Source: Macrocystis pyrifera (taxonomy: Eukaryota > Sar > Phaeophyceae > Laminariales > Laminariaceae). Taken from it: 64,000 nt of DNA. Positions 23,187 to 35,050 of this stretch are shown in pieces. A model generated the notes under the pieces. It worked only from the letters and a program-made list of their open reading frames with translations, was not told where the DNA came from and did no database searches. The stretch spans positions 2,046,001 to 2,110,000 of the forward strand of contig JASSKH010000025.1 in NCBI GenBank assembly GCA_031763025.1, written 5' to 3'. Each line of letters starts with the position of its first letter. Positions within the stretch are counted from its first letter, which is position 1. A program made the position numbers and the translations under genes.

Positions 23187-26100
23187 GAGGCCGAAATATT
23201 CCCGACAGATGGAGCTCTTGAAGGCCACTGACAACACTTCATTTTCCCCCATCCATCCCCATAGAATCCCATTCGTGATTTAAGGCCGGTACTATTGCTA
23301 ATATTCGATTTGCCTTCTGATTATGTGCAGCGCTTATTCCAATCATACAATACGCACTTTAAAGGGTAACAACAAACACACTGTAGAATCCGATGGCTTC
23401 AAACATGGATTCTAGTCATCGTAAATACATCTACAACTCTTGATGATTTGGGATTGTCGGTTTCTTCGGGTGATGTGTGGAGAGCTCCTAAGGTGAAGAG
23501 GTGTAGAAATTCCAGGAGCTGTTGCACAGCAGTAGTTCAACGAACGAGCCAAAAGTTTTACACGTTGTGACCACAGCCGGCGAATCGTGTCAAGTGTTAA
23601 CAACAAGCGGAAGGGATATACTTGACCGTGTCTTCGTCGTCGTCGTAAAGGTGGTTGGCGCAGGACGACCGCGGGTTTCCTCGGCAACTTTGGTGGTATT
23701 TCCCGCCCTTGTCGGTTTCCTGCTCGAGCCCCCGACTAACGCTTCCGAAGGAAGTCGGAGAGAAACGTGCTCAAACGTTTTGCGCGCTTATTTTATGAGC
23801 TCAAAACATGTATCCTGTGACAAGACTTCGAGCCCTGAAGTAGTTCAGGTTACAATCGATGTAAAAGCCTCCCGTTGGTCGCATTCACAAGGTCCATAAG
23901 AGGCGCAAAACACTGAACGGAATGGACTTGTCCAGACAGTTTCAGGTCTTCGTATCAACGCCATATTGGTGGGTGTTCTCAAGACGAGGGGGGGCGTAAT
24001 CAGGCAGGAGAGGTTGGAATATCGCACACCGATGCCGGTTTTCGCGGTATGTAGCTGGAAACGTCAAACCGAAAGCGCATCACACAGGTATGCTACGTAG
24101 GTAAATATACACTACTAGCTGTACACGTCTAACACTGGCACAAGTACTGCTGTACCGTAGCAGTGCGAGGCATCACTTCGTGCTTCTGAAAAACGACAAT
24201 CAAGGATCATAACTCGTCACGTGTTGCATAGAGAGAAAGGGACGCAAAACCGCAGTACGGGTGCACCCACAGTGTGTGGTCCGAGTCTCCTCCGTTTGCG
24301 CGCAGTATTCCTACTGCTGTACAGTTGTTCAGATGGCCAAATAAATGTGGGAAATGATTACCAAGGCACGCTCAACTCGGTGTGTAAGACCTAACAGCAG
24401 TTGTTCACAGCAGTCGTGCAAATGTCTGATGTATTCTGATTTGTTGGTTGGTATGATTTACGTGAAGCTGCAAATTGGCATATGCGGTGGGTTTTGCGCT
24501 TTCCCGAAGGGGTTGCATAAAAATATATTTGCATGGTTTTCCAGGGTCCCGGGGAAGAAGGATGATAGGCCCCTTGACCTCAGTCTACCTCACAACCACA
24601 AGTGCAACAGTCTTGCCTTTTCTGGCACCACAATGACTACAACTCGTCTACAACAACAATTGAGACTTCACAACATATCTTATTTTGCTCCCTCGCCTCA
24701 TGGCAAAGTTGAGCGGCGCATCACCAAGCGCACAAGTTTTCCGCTTACGCTAGCGGGATAACTGGCTTGCCCGGGAAACCGGACCATCCTCAACTGTCCC
24801 CGTACGGTGTACCATCCCGTGGTATGTACTTGCATGATATCAATAGGTGCTTGTTGTTGTAGTTAGCGCAAAACAGAGCAGACACCGAAAAGGGAGCCCT
24901 CATAGTCCGCCCCTCACGGACACATAATCGATTCCTACTAAATGGCTTGGGTCGTTCCAGGGCAGATATTTTTTTCTGGTCTCTATGTGACATGCATGAT
25001 TTACAACTACTATACCTGGTAGCTCGTCTTATCAGGTAGAAGCCGTGCCATCCGCATGATCTACGGTAGGTAGCACATGTGTACATCGTTCCTGGGTTGG
25101 CTCTGCTCGATGCAGATCCTGCAACATGCGTACTAAATAGACGATACGCCTCTTTTAGTGTCAAATGACTGGTCTCGCCGTTATCGCACCTTTGCGCTGC
25201 GGGGATCTCCTTGCTTCAGAAAGCCCGCATTCCAGCCCAGCATCCCCAGCAATGAGTCGCTCTGTTGGACGGCCAAGGAATCTCCCAGGAAAATCACGCG
25301 CCTCCCTTTCAAGCACTACAGAAAACATGCATGCACCGAAAGGTATGCAACGAGGCAAAGGGGGTTGGAGGCGGGGGCGAAGGGGGGGGGGTGCCACACA
25401 ACTAGTCAGACACGTGCTACGCTAGAGGTAGCACAATTTCTGGTTGATGAAACTCCCAAAACGATGAACAAACCAGTACCGTCGGTGTTGTACAGCAGTA
25501 GTAATATCAGTTATATGCCACCATCACTGTAAGCCATCGCATTACTTGCCTTGATTTCTGTGTTTGTCAGTTCTTATTTTGTTGCGTGAGATTAGAGAGG
25601 TGCTCGTTTGGGGAGGCGGTGCACCCATACTTACCATACGTACGTACTGCTGTAGCATACATCATCATAATCATCGAATCATCACATATTCTTACCATGA
25701 AGCGTGCACATACGTCCCCCCAGTATACCGGTACGTCATCGCACTTCGAGTACGCACGCCTGCGAGACTATTCTTGTAGTAATGTTCCTCGAAGGTAGCT
25801 TTCGCAGCTCGGCACCATTCGTGCTTCAGGGAACGCATACTGGAAAAGCTGAGACGAATCTTCCCCCAACAAGCTTGTACGTTTTTGCCCTCCGCTACAG
25901 GAATTGCGCTTGGTAGAATTAAGCCATGCGTCAGCGACAGACTACACCTATGGCCGCAGGCTGTGCAGCACCGGAACATATTAACGATGGCCTCGGTATC
26001 AACGCTCTCCCTCCCCCGCCGCCGCCATTACATGTGGGCCTCAAAGACATACTGCTACAGGGCGTGAGGTAAATTTGCGGATAGTGCGCCGCTGGATACA

Positions 26101-26442
26101 ATCTCTTGCACATGGAGGGGTATCGGGTTGCAGGCAGTGCGTTTTTTTTGTATCTACCGGGACAAAAGGCAAGTTGACCGGAACGACTGGTGCTTCGGCA
26201 GAGGGTGGGATATGATGCCATGATTATCACTACTGCGTTCAGGCCACTCGACCGAGTGGTTTTGAACCTCACTCCAAAAATGGAGTAGCTAATATTTAGC
26301 TGGTGCGGCGCAAAGAGCAATGCCAAGTGGTTGCACATCGCGAAACCAAAAGGCGTAAAAGCTCAAAACCGCAAAGAAACAGAGTACTTACTCACTTGGC
26401 CGAGTTCTCTGAACGGCCGAAAAAAAGAAACAAAAAAATGAC
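23187..26442. other. No gene recognised
   Basis: Contains the frames at 23522-23899, 24345-24761 and 25158-25532 (plus) and their minus-strand counterparts, none with a recognisable domain. The word TACTGCTGTA or its complement recurs. No MITE copy falls here, the longest MITE-free stretch of the first half. Confidence 0.4.
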
Positions 26443-26946
26443 TGTGATGCGGAGACCGCTCTAGGGTAGTGGTAAGGGTAGTGGTAAGGGACGCAGGTGC
26501 TCCTGGCAGCTGGAAAGCAGTGCTTCGCTTCTTCTGATTTAGATCTTCTTATTGATGACGAGAGCTGAGGAGGTGCTCTGGTAGAGAAGTGAGAGGTAGG
26601 GGGGCGGGACTCGACGCCCAGATATACTCGTCCCACCCCACGCCACAAGCTCTCCTAAATTCCTCTTGATTGATGTACGCCTACAGAACTTTCCTATGGC
26701 TACCGATCGTTCTTCTGCTAATATAAGAACTTCTCACTTCGTGGTCCTATCTGCGTTAAGGAACATTCTCTCGTCTAACGGGTTTTCCGCCCTAGGGAAC
26801 ATTCCTAAGAGAACGTTACTCTCAACTAACGGAATATCTGCCGGGTTAATCTATTCTTTGGATTATTCTCGTATTCGTGAGACTACAAGACTGCAACATA
26901 CTATATATATACATCTATAGCCCATGGGTACTCTACTCATATCACA
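26443..26946. repeat. Left terminal repeat of the TRIM-like element
   Basis: About 504 bp, TGTGAT...ATCACA. Contains TACTATATATATACATC near its end, a possible promoter-like AT block. Confidence 0.75.
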
Positions 26947-27009
26947 TTAGCCCACCCTGATTAGTCGTATATGCAGACCACAGGATGGTCGGCTGCCGAC
27001 GACGCCAGA

Positions 27010-27510
27010 TGTGATGCGGAGACCGCTCTGGGGTGTGGTAAGGTTAGTGGTAAGGGACGCAGGTGGTTCTGGCAGCTGGAAAGCAGTGCTTCGCTTCTTC
27101 TGATTTAGATCTTCTTGATGGCGAGAGCTGAGGAGGTGCTCTGGTAGAGAAGTGAGAGGTAGGGGGGCGGGACTCGACGCCCAGATATACTCGTCCCACC
27201 CCACGCCACAAGCTCTCCTAAATTCCTCTTATCTGATGTACGCCTACAGAACTTTCCTATGGCTACCGATCGTTCTTGTGCTAATATAAGAACTTCTCAC
27301 TTCGTGGTCCTATCTGCGTTCAGGAACATTACTCTAGTCTAACGGGTTTTCCGCCCTAGGGAACATTTCTAAGAGAACGTTACTCTCAACTAACGGAACA
27401 TCTGCCGGGTTAATCCATTCTTTGGATTAGTCCCGTATTCGTGAGACTACAAGACTGGAACATACTATATAAATACATCTATAGCCCATGAGTACTCTAC
27501 TCATATCACA
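27010..27510. repeat. Right terminal repeat of the TRIM-like element
   Basis: About 501 bp, collinear with the left repeat over its whole length and followed by the target duplication TGAC. Confidence 0.75.
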
Positions 27511-27821
27511 TGACCCCACTACCGTCGCACCAGTCTAACCCTCCCTGCTACTGTCTGCAGTCGCCATACAGCAGTAAGTACAATAGTATATCATCGCGAG
27601 CAAGCCTTGTTCCAGCTCTCGGAGGGGCGCTATATATATGAGCCCATATTTACTGCTGGGAAACGCAAGACCACGTATTAATAGTACATGTCCGTAGATG
27701 AGATGTAAGGAGCGTTTTGTGATAGATGTATGGATACAACGTTGCCTACATTTCCGGAAAGCGTGATATTAATAATATTCATACTGCTGTACTTCATCCC
27801 CCAACAAACACCATACTATAT

Positions 27822-27936
27822 TATTACGGGGGACCATACAAGCAGTAATTAGGACCAAATATTGTTAGTGAAAATATGTAAATATATAGGTTTTAGTGTG
27901 TACGGTAGGTCCTATGCACTGTGGACCCCCGTAATA
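27822..27936 (-). mobile_element. MITE family A copy 5
   Basis: TATTACGGGGGACCATAC faces GTGGACCCCCGTAATA; GGACCAAATATTG comes first. Confidence 0.85.
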
Positions 27937-28400
27937 GCTGCACGCCTACAGCGGTCGAACACTAACGCCGAAATGAAACACGAATACCGTATAAATAATA
28001 CGACGGTATTTGTGGCATCACTGGACTGTTGGTTCAAAAGGAGGGTCTCCCGAGGACGGGTGAAAACTCACAGACTGAATCTCTGAGATCGTGAAAGTCC
28101 TGGACGTGCAGTTGGACTCGAACGTATAGCTCGCGGCCGCAAAGGAACCTGGGACCACCACGCGAAACGAAAACGCAGCAAAAGATATGAGAGCGTCCAA
28201 GTTACTTCAGATTAACCTAAAGTACATACTCGTACGCAGGGCGTGTTTGGAGAGACATTGAATAGTACCCCATAACTGAGGATCTCGCCCGGGTCTGTGC
28301 GCCAAGCATGAGTGTACGTTTGGGCACAGAACGCAGTGACCGAGGGGTCCTCTCAGCTGACGATATATGAAAAAAAAGTAACGACAAATCATACGGATTG

Positions 28401-28535
28401 TATTACGGGGGACCATACATAGTAAACATGACCAAATATTCAGAGTAAAAAAAGTAAATATATACCTGGTATCTCGTACGTACCAGTTTTTTTGTGTGTA
28501 ACGTAGGTCATATTTACTATGGTCTCCCGTAAATA
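28401..28535 (-). mobile_element. MITE family A copy 6 (with internal insert)
   Basis: TATTACGGGGGACCATAC faces CTATGGTCTCCCGTAAATA. Longer than its relatives because about 22 bp containing ACCTGGTA and TACCAG as an inverted pair sit in the core. Confidence 0.85.
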
Positions 28536-28774
28536 GTAGTAGTAGTAAACATCACCCTTTTCTTCATGTTTGTTTGTTGAAGCGTCGGTATGGAGGAGCC
28601 AAAAGAGATGCTTACAGGGGGGCTTTCAGGTACTATTATCAATAGTACATCATGTATGTGGTCTGTTTTGCTAACTAAGTGTTCACAGGGTCTGATCGCC
28701 AACATCTCACCATGCCTGCCTAAAGTCACATTGGGTTAGGAACTCCCTTCCTGTACGTACGCATGTAGACGGCA

Positions 28775-28965
28775 TGATTAGAACAAACTCTACGAACACA
28801 TTGGTCAAGTGGGAAATGGAATAATACTGCTGTACTGTTTGGAATCCCTACAGCAGCGTCTTATCACGAGGAATTGTATGATTGGAACAAACTCTTGGAA
28901 CACATGCATCGTCAAGTGGCAAACGGAAAAATACTGCTGTACTACTGCTGTAAGCAATCCCCGCA
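28775..28965 (+). repeat. Two-unit tandem duplication
   Basis: Two units of about 95 bp share ATGATT-GGAACAAACTCT-type sequence, GTCAAGTGGGAAA or GTCAAGTGGCAAA, and AATACTGCTGTACT before GGAATCCC or CAATCCC. Confidence 0.6.
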
Positions 28966-29165
28966 TTTTTCATAGGTTCAATTACAACAGCAGTATAGTC
29001 ACTCGCCGACAGCCCGTGGTACGTTTCCCCTGGCTCGTCCTACCGGGTCGAGCGCACATTGTTCATCACGCGGTCGTATTTTTGACGGGGCCATACCTAC
29101 CTGTCGTAGAACCCTGATATGCTGTTTGTCAAATACAAAAAATCAAAATACACCTACCTGGCATC

Positions 29166-29273
29166 TATTACGGGGGCCAAAGTAAGCAGCACCAGATATT
29201 ATTGGTAAAAATAGGTAAATATATCGGTTTTTGTGTCTACCATAGGTCGTATTTACTATGATCCCCCGTAATA
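29166..29273 (-). mobile_element. MITE family A copy 7
   Basis: TATTACGGGGGCCAAAGTAA faces ACTATGATCCCCCGTAATA. It lies immediately 3' of the candidate secreted-protein gene (minus). Confidence 0.85.
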
Positions 29274-29300
29274 CCTACTGTCGGACCCCCGGTGGCGAGA

Positions 29301-29671
29301 TCAAGGACTTCGTCGAAACGCCTTCTTGGAAGCTGCGGGTGGTACATCGATTGCGCGTGCTACGGCAGGACCGGCTTTATAGGGCCCCAAGAGAGATGTG
29401 CCTGTAGAAGAGGCTAAACATATTATCAGTCTCCCCTGTTTCATGACAATGACGCGGGCGATTTTCGTGCGATGAACGTACCTTTTTGGTCGACACAGGT
29501 GTATCGCCGATGGTATTCGTCGAGCAGTTGAGCAGGCAGGCTGTTGGGACCGGCGGGCACCCATCCATCCTCTGGGTTCATGGTGCACTCCTGCCACCCC
29601 GCCGCACCACCGAGCGTGCTCGGCGCGCCGAGCGTGCCGAGCATGAACACGGCTAGCATCACTCTCGTCAT
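29301..29671 (-). CDS. Candidate two-exon small secreted protein
   Basis: Function not recognised. Exon 1 (29482-29671) starts with MTRVMLAVFMLGTLG, a hydrophobic signal-peptide-like segment ending in small residues (GGAAG), then WQECTMNPEDGWVPAGPNS and LLDEYHRRYTCVDQK. It stops at a strong donor (AAAAAG then GTACGT). About 80 bp on, a pyrimidine-rich tract and TACAG give an acceptor at 29402-29403. Exon 2 (29301-29401) stays in frame for 33 more residues (from GTSLLGPYKAGPAVARAIDV) to a TGA. The joined protein is 96 aa with two Cys. The splice pair and frame agreement support a real gene. There is no homologue I recognise, and the short exon 2 could instead be intron read-through. A frame upstream of the ATG is open too, so the start is the first one that gives a signal peptide. 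Confidence 0.4.
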
Positions 29672-30469
29672 GACCCTGACCACGGTTCCCGAATCTGCTC
29701 CCTGGGCAGGAGGAGCTTGCAGCAGGCGCCTTGTTTTATTTCGTTTCGCCAAAAATACCCAGAAAGGTCCACGACCGAGCTTGTTTGTTTGTCGTTGTTT
29801 CTTGAGGTCGACGATTGCGCCTGCACAAAAAACATATATACAGCAGTATACTCTTCCCGACGAACACAGGGCTGCAGCGCAAAGTTTGCCACTGCTGCAG
29901 AATTAATATGTCAAAAGATCATAGCGGAGGATCAACAGAGGAGGGAGGGAGACCAGCGGGAAAGCGTAAAATTTACTTTTGTCTCGGGGATTGCTGTGTT
30001 ATATGTAGAAACACCCGGCTTTTACGGTAGAGATTACATGCCGGCTACATACAGCGACAGCGTTGGTTTAGCTGTACGCGTACCACGCACAGAGTAGCAG
30101 GATGGCTTAAAAACGGGTTGATTTTTCGCTGCTCGCTCGCGGTGCATCGCCGCATTGAACGCCCACAAGCGCGCAAAGTATTTATCATTGAGAGATGGGA
30201 AGGCATGCAAGGATCAGCATAACTACTGCACACAGGTGACGGAGCCACCCTCCCCCCCTGCACAATGTAGGTTGGGTTGGCGTCGGTGTCAACGACACTA
30301 GTATTAGTGTAAAATATGTGCTGCTTACTACTTGAGCTAGACGTCCAGGGTACCGTTTTTCTACCTTTTTTTTTTGTGGTCGGTCGCAACTGGTCGTCGT
30401 GTTACCTACTAAATAACTCATTGAAGCTGCCATCCATATGCAAGTCCGCCTCATGATAAGCTGTTCTCA
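29672..30469. other. No gene recognised
   Basis: Open frames overlap on both strands; no domain or repeat identified. The first bases would hold the promoter of the minus-strand gene above, but no clear TATA box was seen. Confidence 0.35.
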
Positions 30470-30548
30470 GTAGGATGCAGCTCACCCTCCATGCGACTCG
30501 CCAGACACCGCACGGCGCTTCGCGCTTGGTACAAGCACTGTTTGAACA
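30470..30548 (-). repeat. Dispersed repeat with conserved frame, copy 2
   Basis: The reverse complement matches 16390-16475. The minus frame reads QCLYQARSAVRCLASRM then EGELHPTEN. The other copy reads HCLHQARSAVRCPASRM, with the same frame and both ending near a stop. Confidence 0.6.
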
Positions 30549-31201
30549 CTGCTGTAGCACACCGTTGGGCTCATCAATGTGAGAGGTTGTCGGCACCTTG
30601 TGGGGTTGGCCATACTTATATATATATGTGCGGTTTGCTATACTTTTGAATACATTGTTCAATATTATAATGACATGCATTGTTCGATATCACTATGAGG
30701 CTTCAAAGAATCCTCTTTCTAATCAATTAGGTTGCGCACGTACAGCTGACAACACACGCGAGAGAAATCCCAGACAAAAATACCGGCACTATAGCGGCAC
30801 CTGGCGCTGCTCCCTCCGCACACGGCCACACTGGTTAAACCGATACCAGGTACTCTTATTTACGAAGCGATTTTACTGGCAACATTATTTAATATTGTAG
30901 CGGGCGGGCGGCATATTTACTCGACTCGCTCCATAGACTGCTGTACGGTGTAGAGGCGCCACCATAGTACTGTTGTACTGGTTGACTCTCGGGACCACGA
31001 GCGAATGTGAGCTCCTATTTTTGACGGCATGAAAATAGGCAGACCTTTCGAAATGATGGAAGCCCTGCCTTCTTCGCTTTTGACAATTATTTATTGAAGC
31101 CTAACCCTTGATTATGTCGGCAGTTTCCATCAAAATTCTTCAAATCTGTCTCCGAATCTTCATTACAACAACAATCTGAATTTTAGCGACATGTTTGTAC
31201 C
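30549..31201. other. No gene recognised
   Basis: Short AT-rich stretches and CTGCTGTA words only. Confidence 0.4.
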
Positions 31202-32470
31202 GCTTCGATCAGCCCACCACTAAGTCCTTCTGCGAATCTTTGGCTTCCAGCGCCGACTACGCACCGACCACACCACCCTCTCGTATGCGAAGGCGCTCAG
31301 GATAACACGATGCGAAAGTATCGAAACGACCATCCGTAAACGGCGACTCTTCTTTGCGGGGGCTTTGATGCGGCAACACGAGGGGCGATTGCCTAGTCGG
31401 TTGATGTTCGGGACGATCGCTGGTGGGGAGAGCCCGAAACGAGGCGGGCAGCCCAAGACTTGGCCTAGGGCCATTGCTGAGGACCTTAGAGTGTTCAAAG
31501 CCACCGAGGGATCAACGGAAGACTCCCCCTTAGTCTTTGGCGTTGGGACCGCACTGTGGCCCACTGCAGCAAAACACACGGGAAAGTGGTACCGAGGAAT
31601 CCTCGAAGCAGCTGAACGGGTCATGGGCAGGTGGCACGAGGCTGAAGCAAAGCTGAGTAGACAGCGCCGCGCATCCGCTGCGGGTAGTGTTAAAGGGAAC
31701 GGGGGGGGGGGGTAACAGCAGGAGTGGTAGAAGGAACACCGTACAAGTGTATGGGGGCAGGAGGGGGGACGGGAGGAGTAGAAGGGAAATTGCGGTAGAA
31801 GAGAGTAGCAAAGAGACCGCTGACAGGGTAGCAAGGTACCAGACCGGCTAATAGGTTGGACGTTTCTTTACTACTCGTACCGCCCACTGCTGCGGTCGTT
31901 CGGTATGTATTGGCTTGGTGCTTTGATTTTTTCCATGACTTAACCTTTTCCTATATTTTCCCTTCTTATCCTTATGAAAGAAGTACTACATCGTGGGTGG
32001 GTGACGAGCGTATTTTGGCCCACTCGTTCATTCTCTTTTCACTTAGTTAAGTGTTCCCCGGGATGCATATTTCCCTTTTTCCTTCCCGTTTCTTCCCTTG
32101 CAAGTTCATTTTGGCTCATGCTCGGGGTATGTGTCTGAGCTTTGGCTTCCCATCTCATTTTATTTTTTTATTTGGGATTCTTCTCTTTTTCTTTTTCGGT
32201 TTGGTTTCTTCGTTGCTTCTCTATCTTTATGGTGTATTTTGGTTGCTGGCGTATGTACCAGGTATGTATGTATGTTGTGTCGGCCGCACCTGGTGCGAAG
32301 GCATGGTATTGCGTAGGCTATTAATGCATTACGGTATGTTATCTATGTGTCGTAGTCTGTGACCACAGAGCTCGTATCTTTTGTAGGGTGAGGAATCAGC
32401 ACGGACACTAGGCTTGCTGGATGTCGACGAGTAGAAGAACGGTTTAATTTGAAGAACACACACACACACC
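31202..32470 (+). mobile_element. LINE-A copy, 5'-truncated
   Basis: Nearly identical to the reverse complement of 53493-54745, including the C-terminus of the reverse transcriptase ORF (31365-31715: [19 protein letters not shown], then [19 protein letters not shown], then [10 protein letters not shown]) and the 3' UTR to the AC-repeat tail at 32454-32469. The truncation falls inside the ORF, well after the catalytic box, as expected of incomplete target-primed reverse transcription. High identity to the main copy marks it as recent. Confidence 0.9.
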
Positions 32471-32768
32471 GCCAGCCATCCATCAGCGCACACAAGTTTT
32501 TGACAGTTGCAACTACCCAGTCCAACAGACAACAGAGAGTTCATACGTATACGTGTGCGTAGCAACATGTACGCTTCATACGGGTAACTTACATACGCCA
32601 CATACGCCTGGTACTACGATCAGGTACAAGACACTTGATATTTCACCGTGTACGGGTGTGTGCCGCTATACACTCGTATTGCATTCATGGTGTTTTTTGG
32701 TGGGGGGTAAAAATGAAAGAGGAAAAAGAAAATAAACTGCAGTAGTATCACTCTGTATATAAATATAC
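32471..32768. other. No gene recognised
   Basis: Short spacer with GTGTGTGCCGC- and TACGTGTGCGT-type words; nothing identified. Confidence 0.4.
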
Positions 32769-33035
32769 GACGCGTTCTACGATAGAGGTAGGACATTTCC
32801 GCTATTATTATAGATAGATTGGTTTCAGAAATACGAGGCGCCTTAACCCAAATCGTCGGAATGCTAATCTTGTTTCGGAAAAGGACGAAAGTGCATACTT
32901 GGGGACCATGGTAGTATTCATCGGGATGTGGTTTGAATTGTGCTGAAGTTAGTTTTCGGGTGGAGCGGGGAGCTCCTCTATTAATAGTGAGGAGCCTCAG
33001 AAAAGTTAGGGTGAACTTTTATCGTAGAACGCCTC
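32769..33035 (-). mobile_element. MITE family B copy 5
   Basis: The only inverted copy: GACGCGTTCTACGATAGAGG starts it and TTATCGTAGAACGCCTC ends it; GCGCCTTAACCCAAATCGTC is the reverse of the family block. Confidence 0.85.
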
Positions 33036-33199
33036 ATGAAGAGCTTTTTGCTACTAATATTTTTACAAAACATTGATTATATTTAATTTAGAGACGGTGG
33101 TATTTTACCAAACCCTGTAAATAAAGTTCGTCTTGCATTGTGCGAACATGGGTTAAACTCCTACCTGGTATATTCCTATACCGTATTATACTCGTGTAT

Positions 33200-34445
33200 T
33201 CTGTATATCTGGTACAGTCCTGCTACGGAGCATTGGCTTATAGCGCGGAAAACGCACCGACCACCTAGCAGTAGTAGTGCTGTACGCCCAAGGCCCTCAA
33301 GAAGGAACAACGCGAGAGCATTGATACCATCATCCGCAAATACGCCTCTTCTTTGCGGGGTCGTACAGCGGACGACCAATGAGCGGCTGGCCCGCTGGGT
33401 GACGTTTGAGACGATGGCTAGTGGGGAGAACCCGAGATTAGATAGACCAGTAATGGACTACGACAGAAGGCCTAATGTCTAGTAGACGATGTCAAGGTTT
33501 TTCAAGCCACCGAGGGTCCAAGGAAAGCTCCCCTACACTGTTCGGAGTAGAGACGGTGTTATGGCCGAGGGCGGCTAAAAAACGTGGGAAGCGGTATCGG
33601 GGGGTCGTCGGAACGTCGGACGGTTTCATGGCGAGGTGGCGCAGGGGCGAAGCGGCAAGGAGCTGGAGACCACGTAGCTGGCCCTTCAAATACTGAGTTT
33701 GTTTCTTGTTGAGTAGTTCGCTGGAAGGGACGCGAGAGCGGCAGTACTGACACTTGACACCGCTATGGACGAGAGTAAGAAGTAGGTGGCAGAGTGTGAA
33801 ACAAGGTTCCCTGATCGGCTTCATAGCAGTGAAGGGAGCCCTGCGACTACTATGTATTGCCGCCTAGAGTATCCTTTTTCCTCTCCTTCTGTTTACCTTG
33901 TTTCTCTCTGTCTGCGTGTCCTTTTTCACCCCCACCGTCTTTTTGCCGGTATCTTCCTCTGCTGCCTCGTGTTGCTTTGTCCGTCCAGCAGTTATCTGCT
34001 CCTCTCCAGCACATACATATATATTATCTACTTTTCTTCTTCTTGCAGCCTTATTGTTTGCATTGCACCATTTGTATTTACGTGTAATTTCAAAAATAAT
34101 TTTCTTTTGTATATCTGTGCTTTCCTTTCTGGTCGGCCGTTGTGTTGTGTCCTCATAGCACCCTATGAAGGAGGGCCGTAGTAAATAGGACCAAATACTC
34201 TCAGTAAATATAGTGACATATAAAGGTTTTTGTGAGTACCGTAGGTCCTATTTAACATGGTCCTCCGTAATAGCGCTTTGACATTTCACCTCCTTTACCT
34301 TGACTATTTTTCTTTTTTTCGATGTTTGTTCTGTGCCACACAAGAGTATCATGTGAACACAGAATTGATATTTCTCCAGGATGAAGAATCGGAAAGGAAA
34401 CTGGGTGGACTGTTGTTGTAGTAGGGTAGAAAAAACGGATCGACT
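33200..34445 (+). mobile_element. Diverged LINE-A relative, 5'-truncated
   Basis: Translations in the plus strand resemble the LINE-A C-terminus in several broken pieces: LLCGVVQRTTNERLARWV, FETMASGENPR, GVETVLWPRAAKKRGKRY. The 3' part (33850-34445) matches the tail at 36.9-37.65 kb and ends GATTGGTATT-like then GGTAGAAAAAACGG. A MITE-A copy sits inside the tail at 34164-34272 and a MITE-C copy abuts the end. Confidence 0.65.
34164..34272 (-). mobile_element. MITE family A copy 8 (inside LINE tail)
   Basis: Left end TATGAAGGAGGGCCGTAG, right end CATGGTCCTCCGTAATA. GGACCAAATACT comes first. The left tip is worn. Confidence 0.8.
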
Positions 34446-34446
34446 A

Positions 34447-34541
34447 TTTTAGTACTGCAGTCACCTTTTGGGGACAAACCAATCATTTTCTAAGTAGTTT
34501 GTCCCCGACACCGGACTGCAGTTTGCTCTAGAAGAGGACTT
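34447..34541 (+). mobile_element. MITE family C copy 4
   Basis: TTTTAGTACTGCAGTCACC faces CACCGGACTGCAGTTTGCTC-type inverted sequence around two GGGGACAAA/TTTGTCCCC arms. It abuts the LINE end. Confidence 0.8.
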
Positions 34542-34649
34542 CCGTGGGGAAAGTTGGGGATAAAACGTAACAACTACAGCAACAACTACTGCGTGATAGT
34601 CGGATGATACAATTTTTTAGCTGATTAGACCAACTAAATTATGTTAAAT

Positions 34650-35050
34650 TATTTCTGAGCTCTCAGAACCGAGTTTTCAGGCCGAATATACGTGTTTTAC
34701 TCGGCGGGACAGCCAAAAACACCGGTAGACTTCTCTGGATGCTCCCCGGAGTTTTTCGAGAGTTTTCAGGAACAACTTCCCGTTTCTCGAAAGACTTCGT
34801 TTCATTTTGGGAGCAGCCAATCAGTTTTCTCTGGAGGGCCGAAAATAAGGCTGTTTGTCAGAACTGGGCCCAGAAGTAATGGATCTTTGAAGATTTTTTA
34901 ATGAAAAATTGTTACAAGGATGACCCTGGGCTGGGTAATCGATCGAACTTTTACCTCTCCCCATAACTCAGTAGGTAACACCTTCACATTTATTTGGCGT
35001 CGACGGTAGGACACGGGTTCGAATCTAACTTCGAACGTTTCTTTTATAGA
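34650..35050 (+). repeat. Repeat with tRNA-like A and B boxes, copy 1
   Basis: Homologous over about 350-400 bp to the reverse complement of 35287-35645 (shared blocks TACTCGGCGGGACAG / TACTCGACGGGACTG and TGGCGTCGACGG / TGGCGTCGTCGG). Near its right end TAACTCAGTAGG (34968-34979) fits a Pol III A box and GGGTTCGAATC (near 35017) fits a B box, about 38 nt apart, with TTTT a little further on. This is either a decayed tRNA gene or the head of a SINE. Confidence 0.5.

Larger units (their letters stand above)
26443..27510. mobile_element. Miniature LTR-pair element (TRIM-like fossil)
   Basis: Two direct repeats of about 500 bp, each starting TGTGATGCGG and ending CATATCACA, enclose only about 63 bp. 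TGAC directly precedes the first repeat and directly follows the second, a 4-bp target-site duplication (ATGAC if the last base is shared). Ends of the form TG...CA with inverted TGTGAT/ATCACA tips are the LTR hallmark. The pair differs by roughly 4% by eye, so it is fairly young. There is no coding capacity, so it would depend on another element. A clear primer-binding site and purine tract were not seen in the short interior. Confidence 0.75.

Noticed and set aside
34955-35045. A functional tRNA gene
   Set aside because: A- and B-box-like words exist, but I could not draw an acceptor stem or anticodon arm, and the inverted partner copy is degenerate at the same place.
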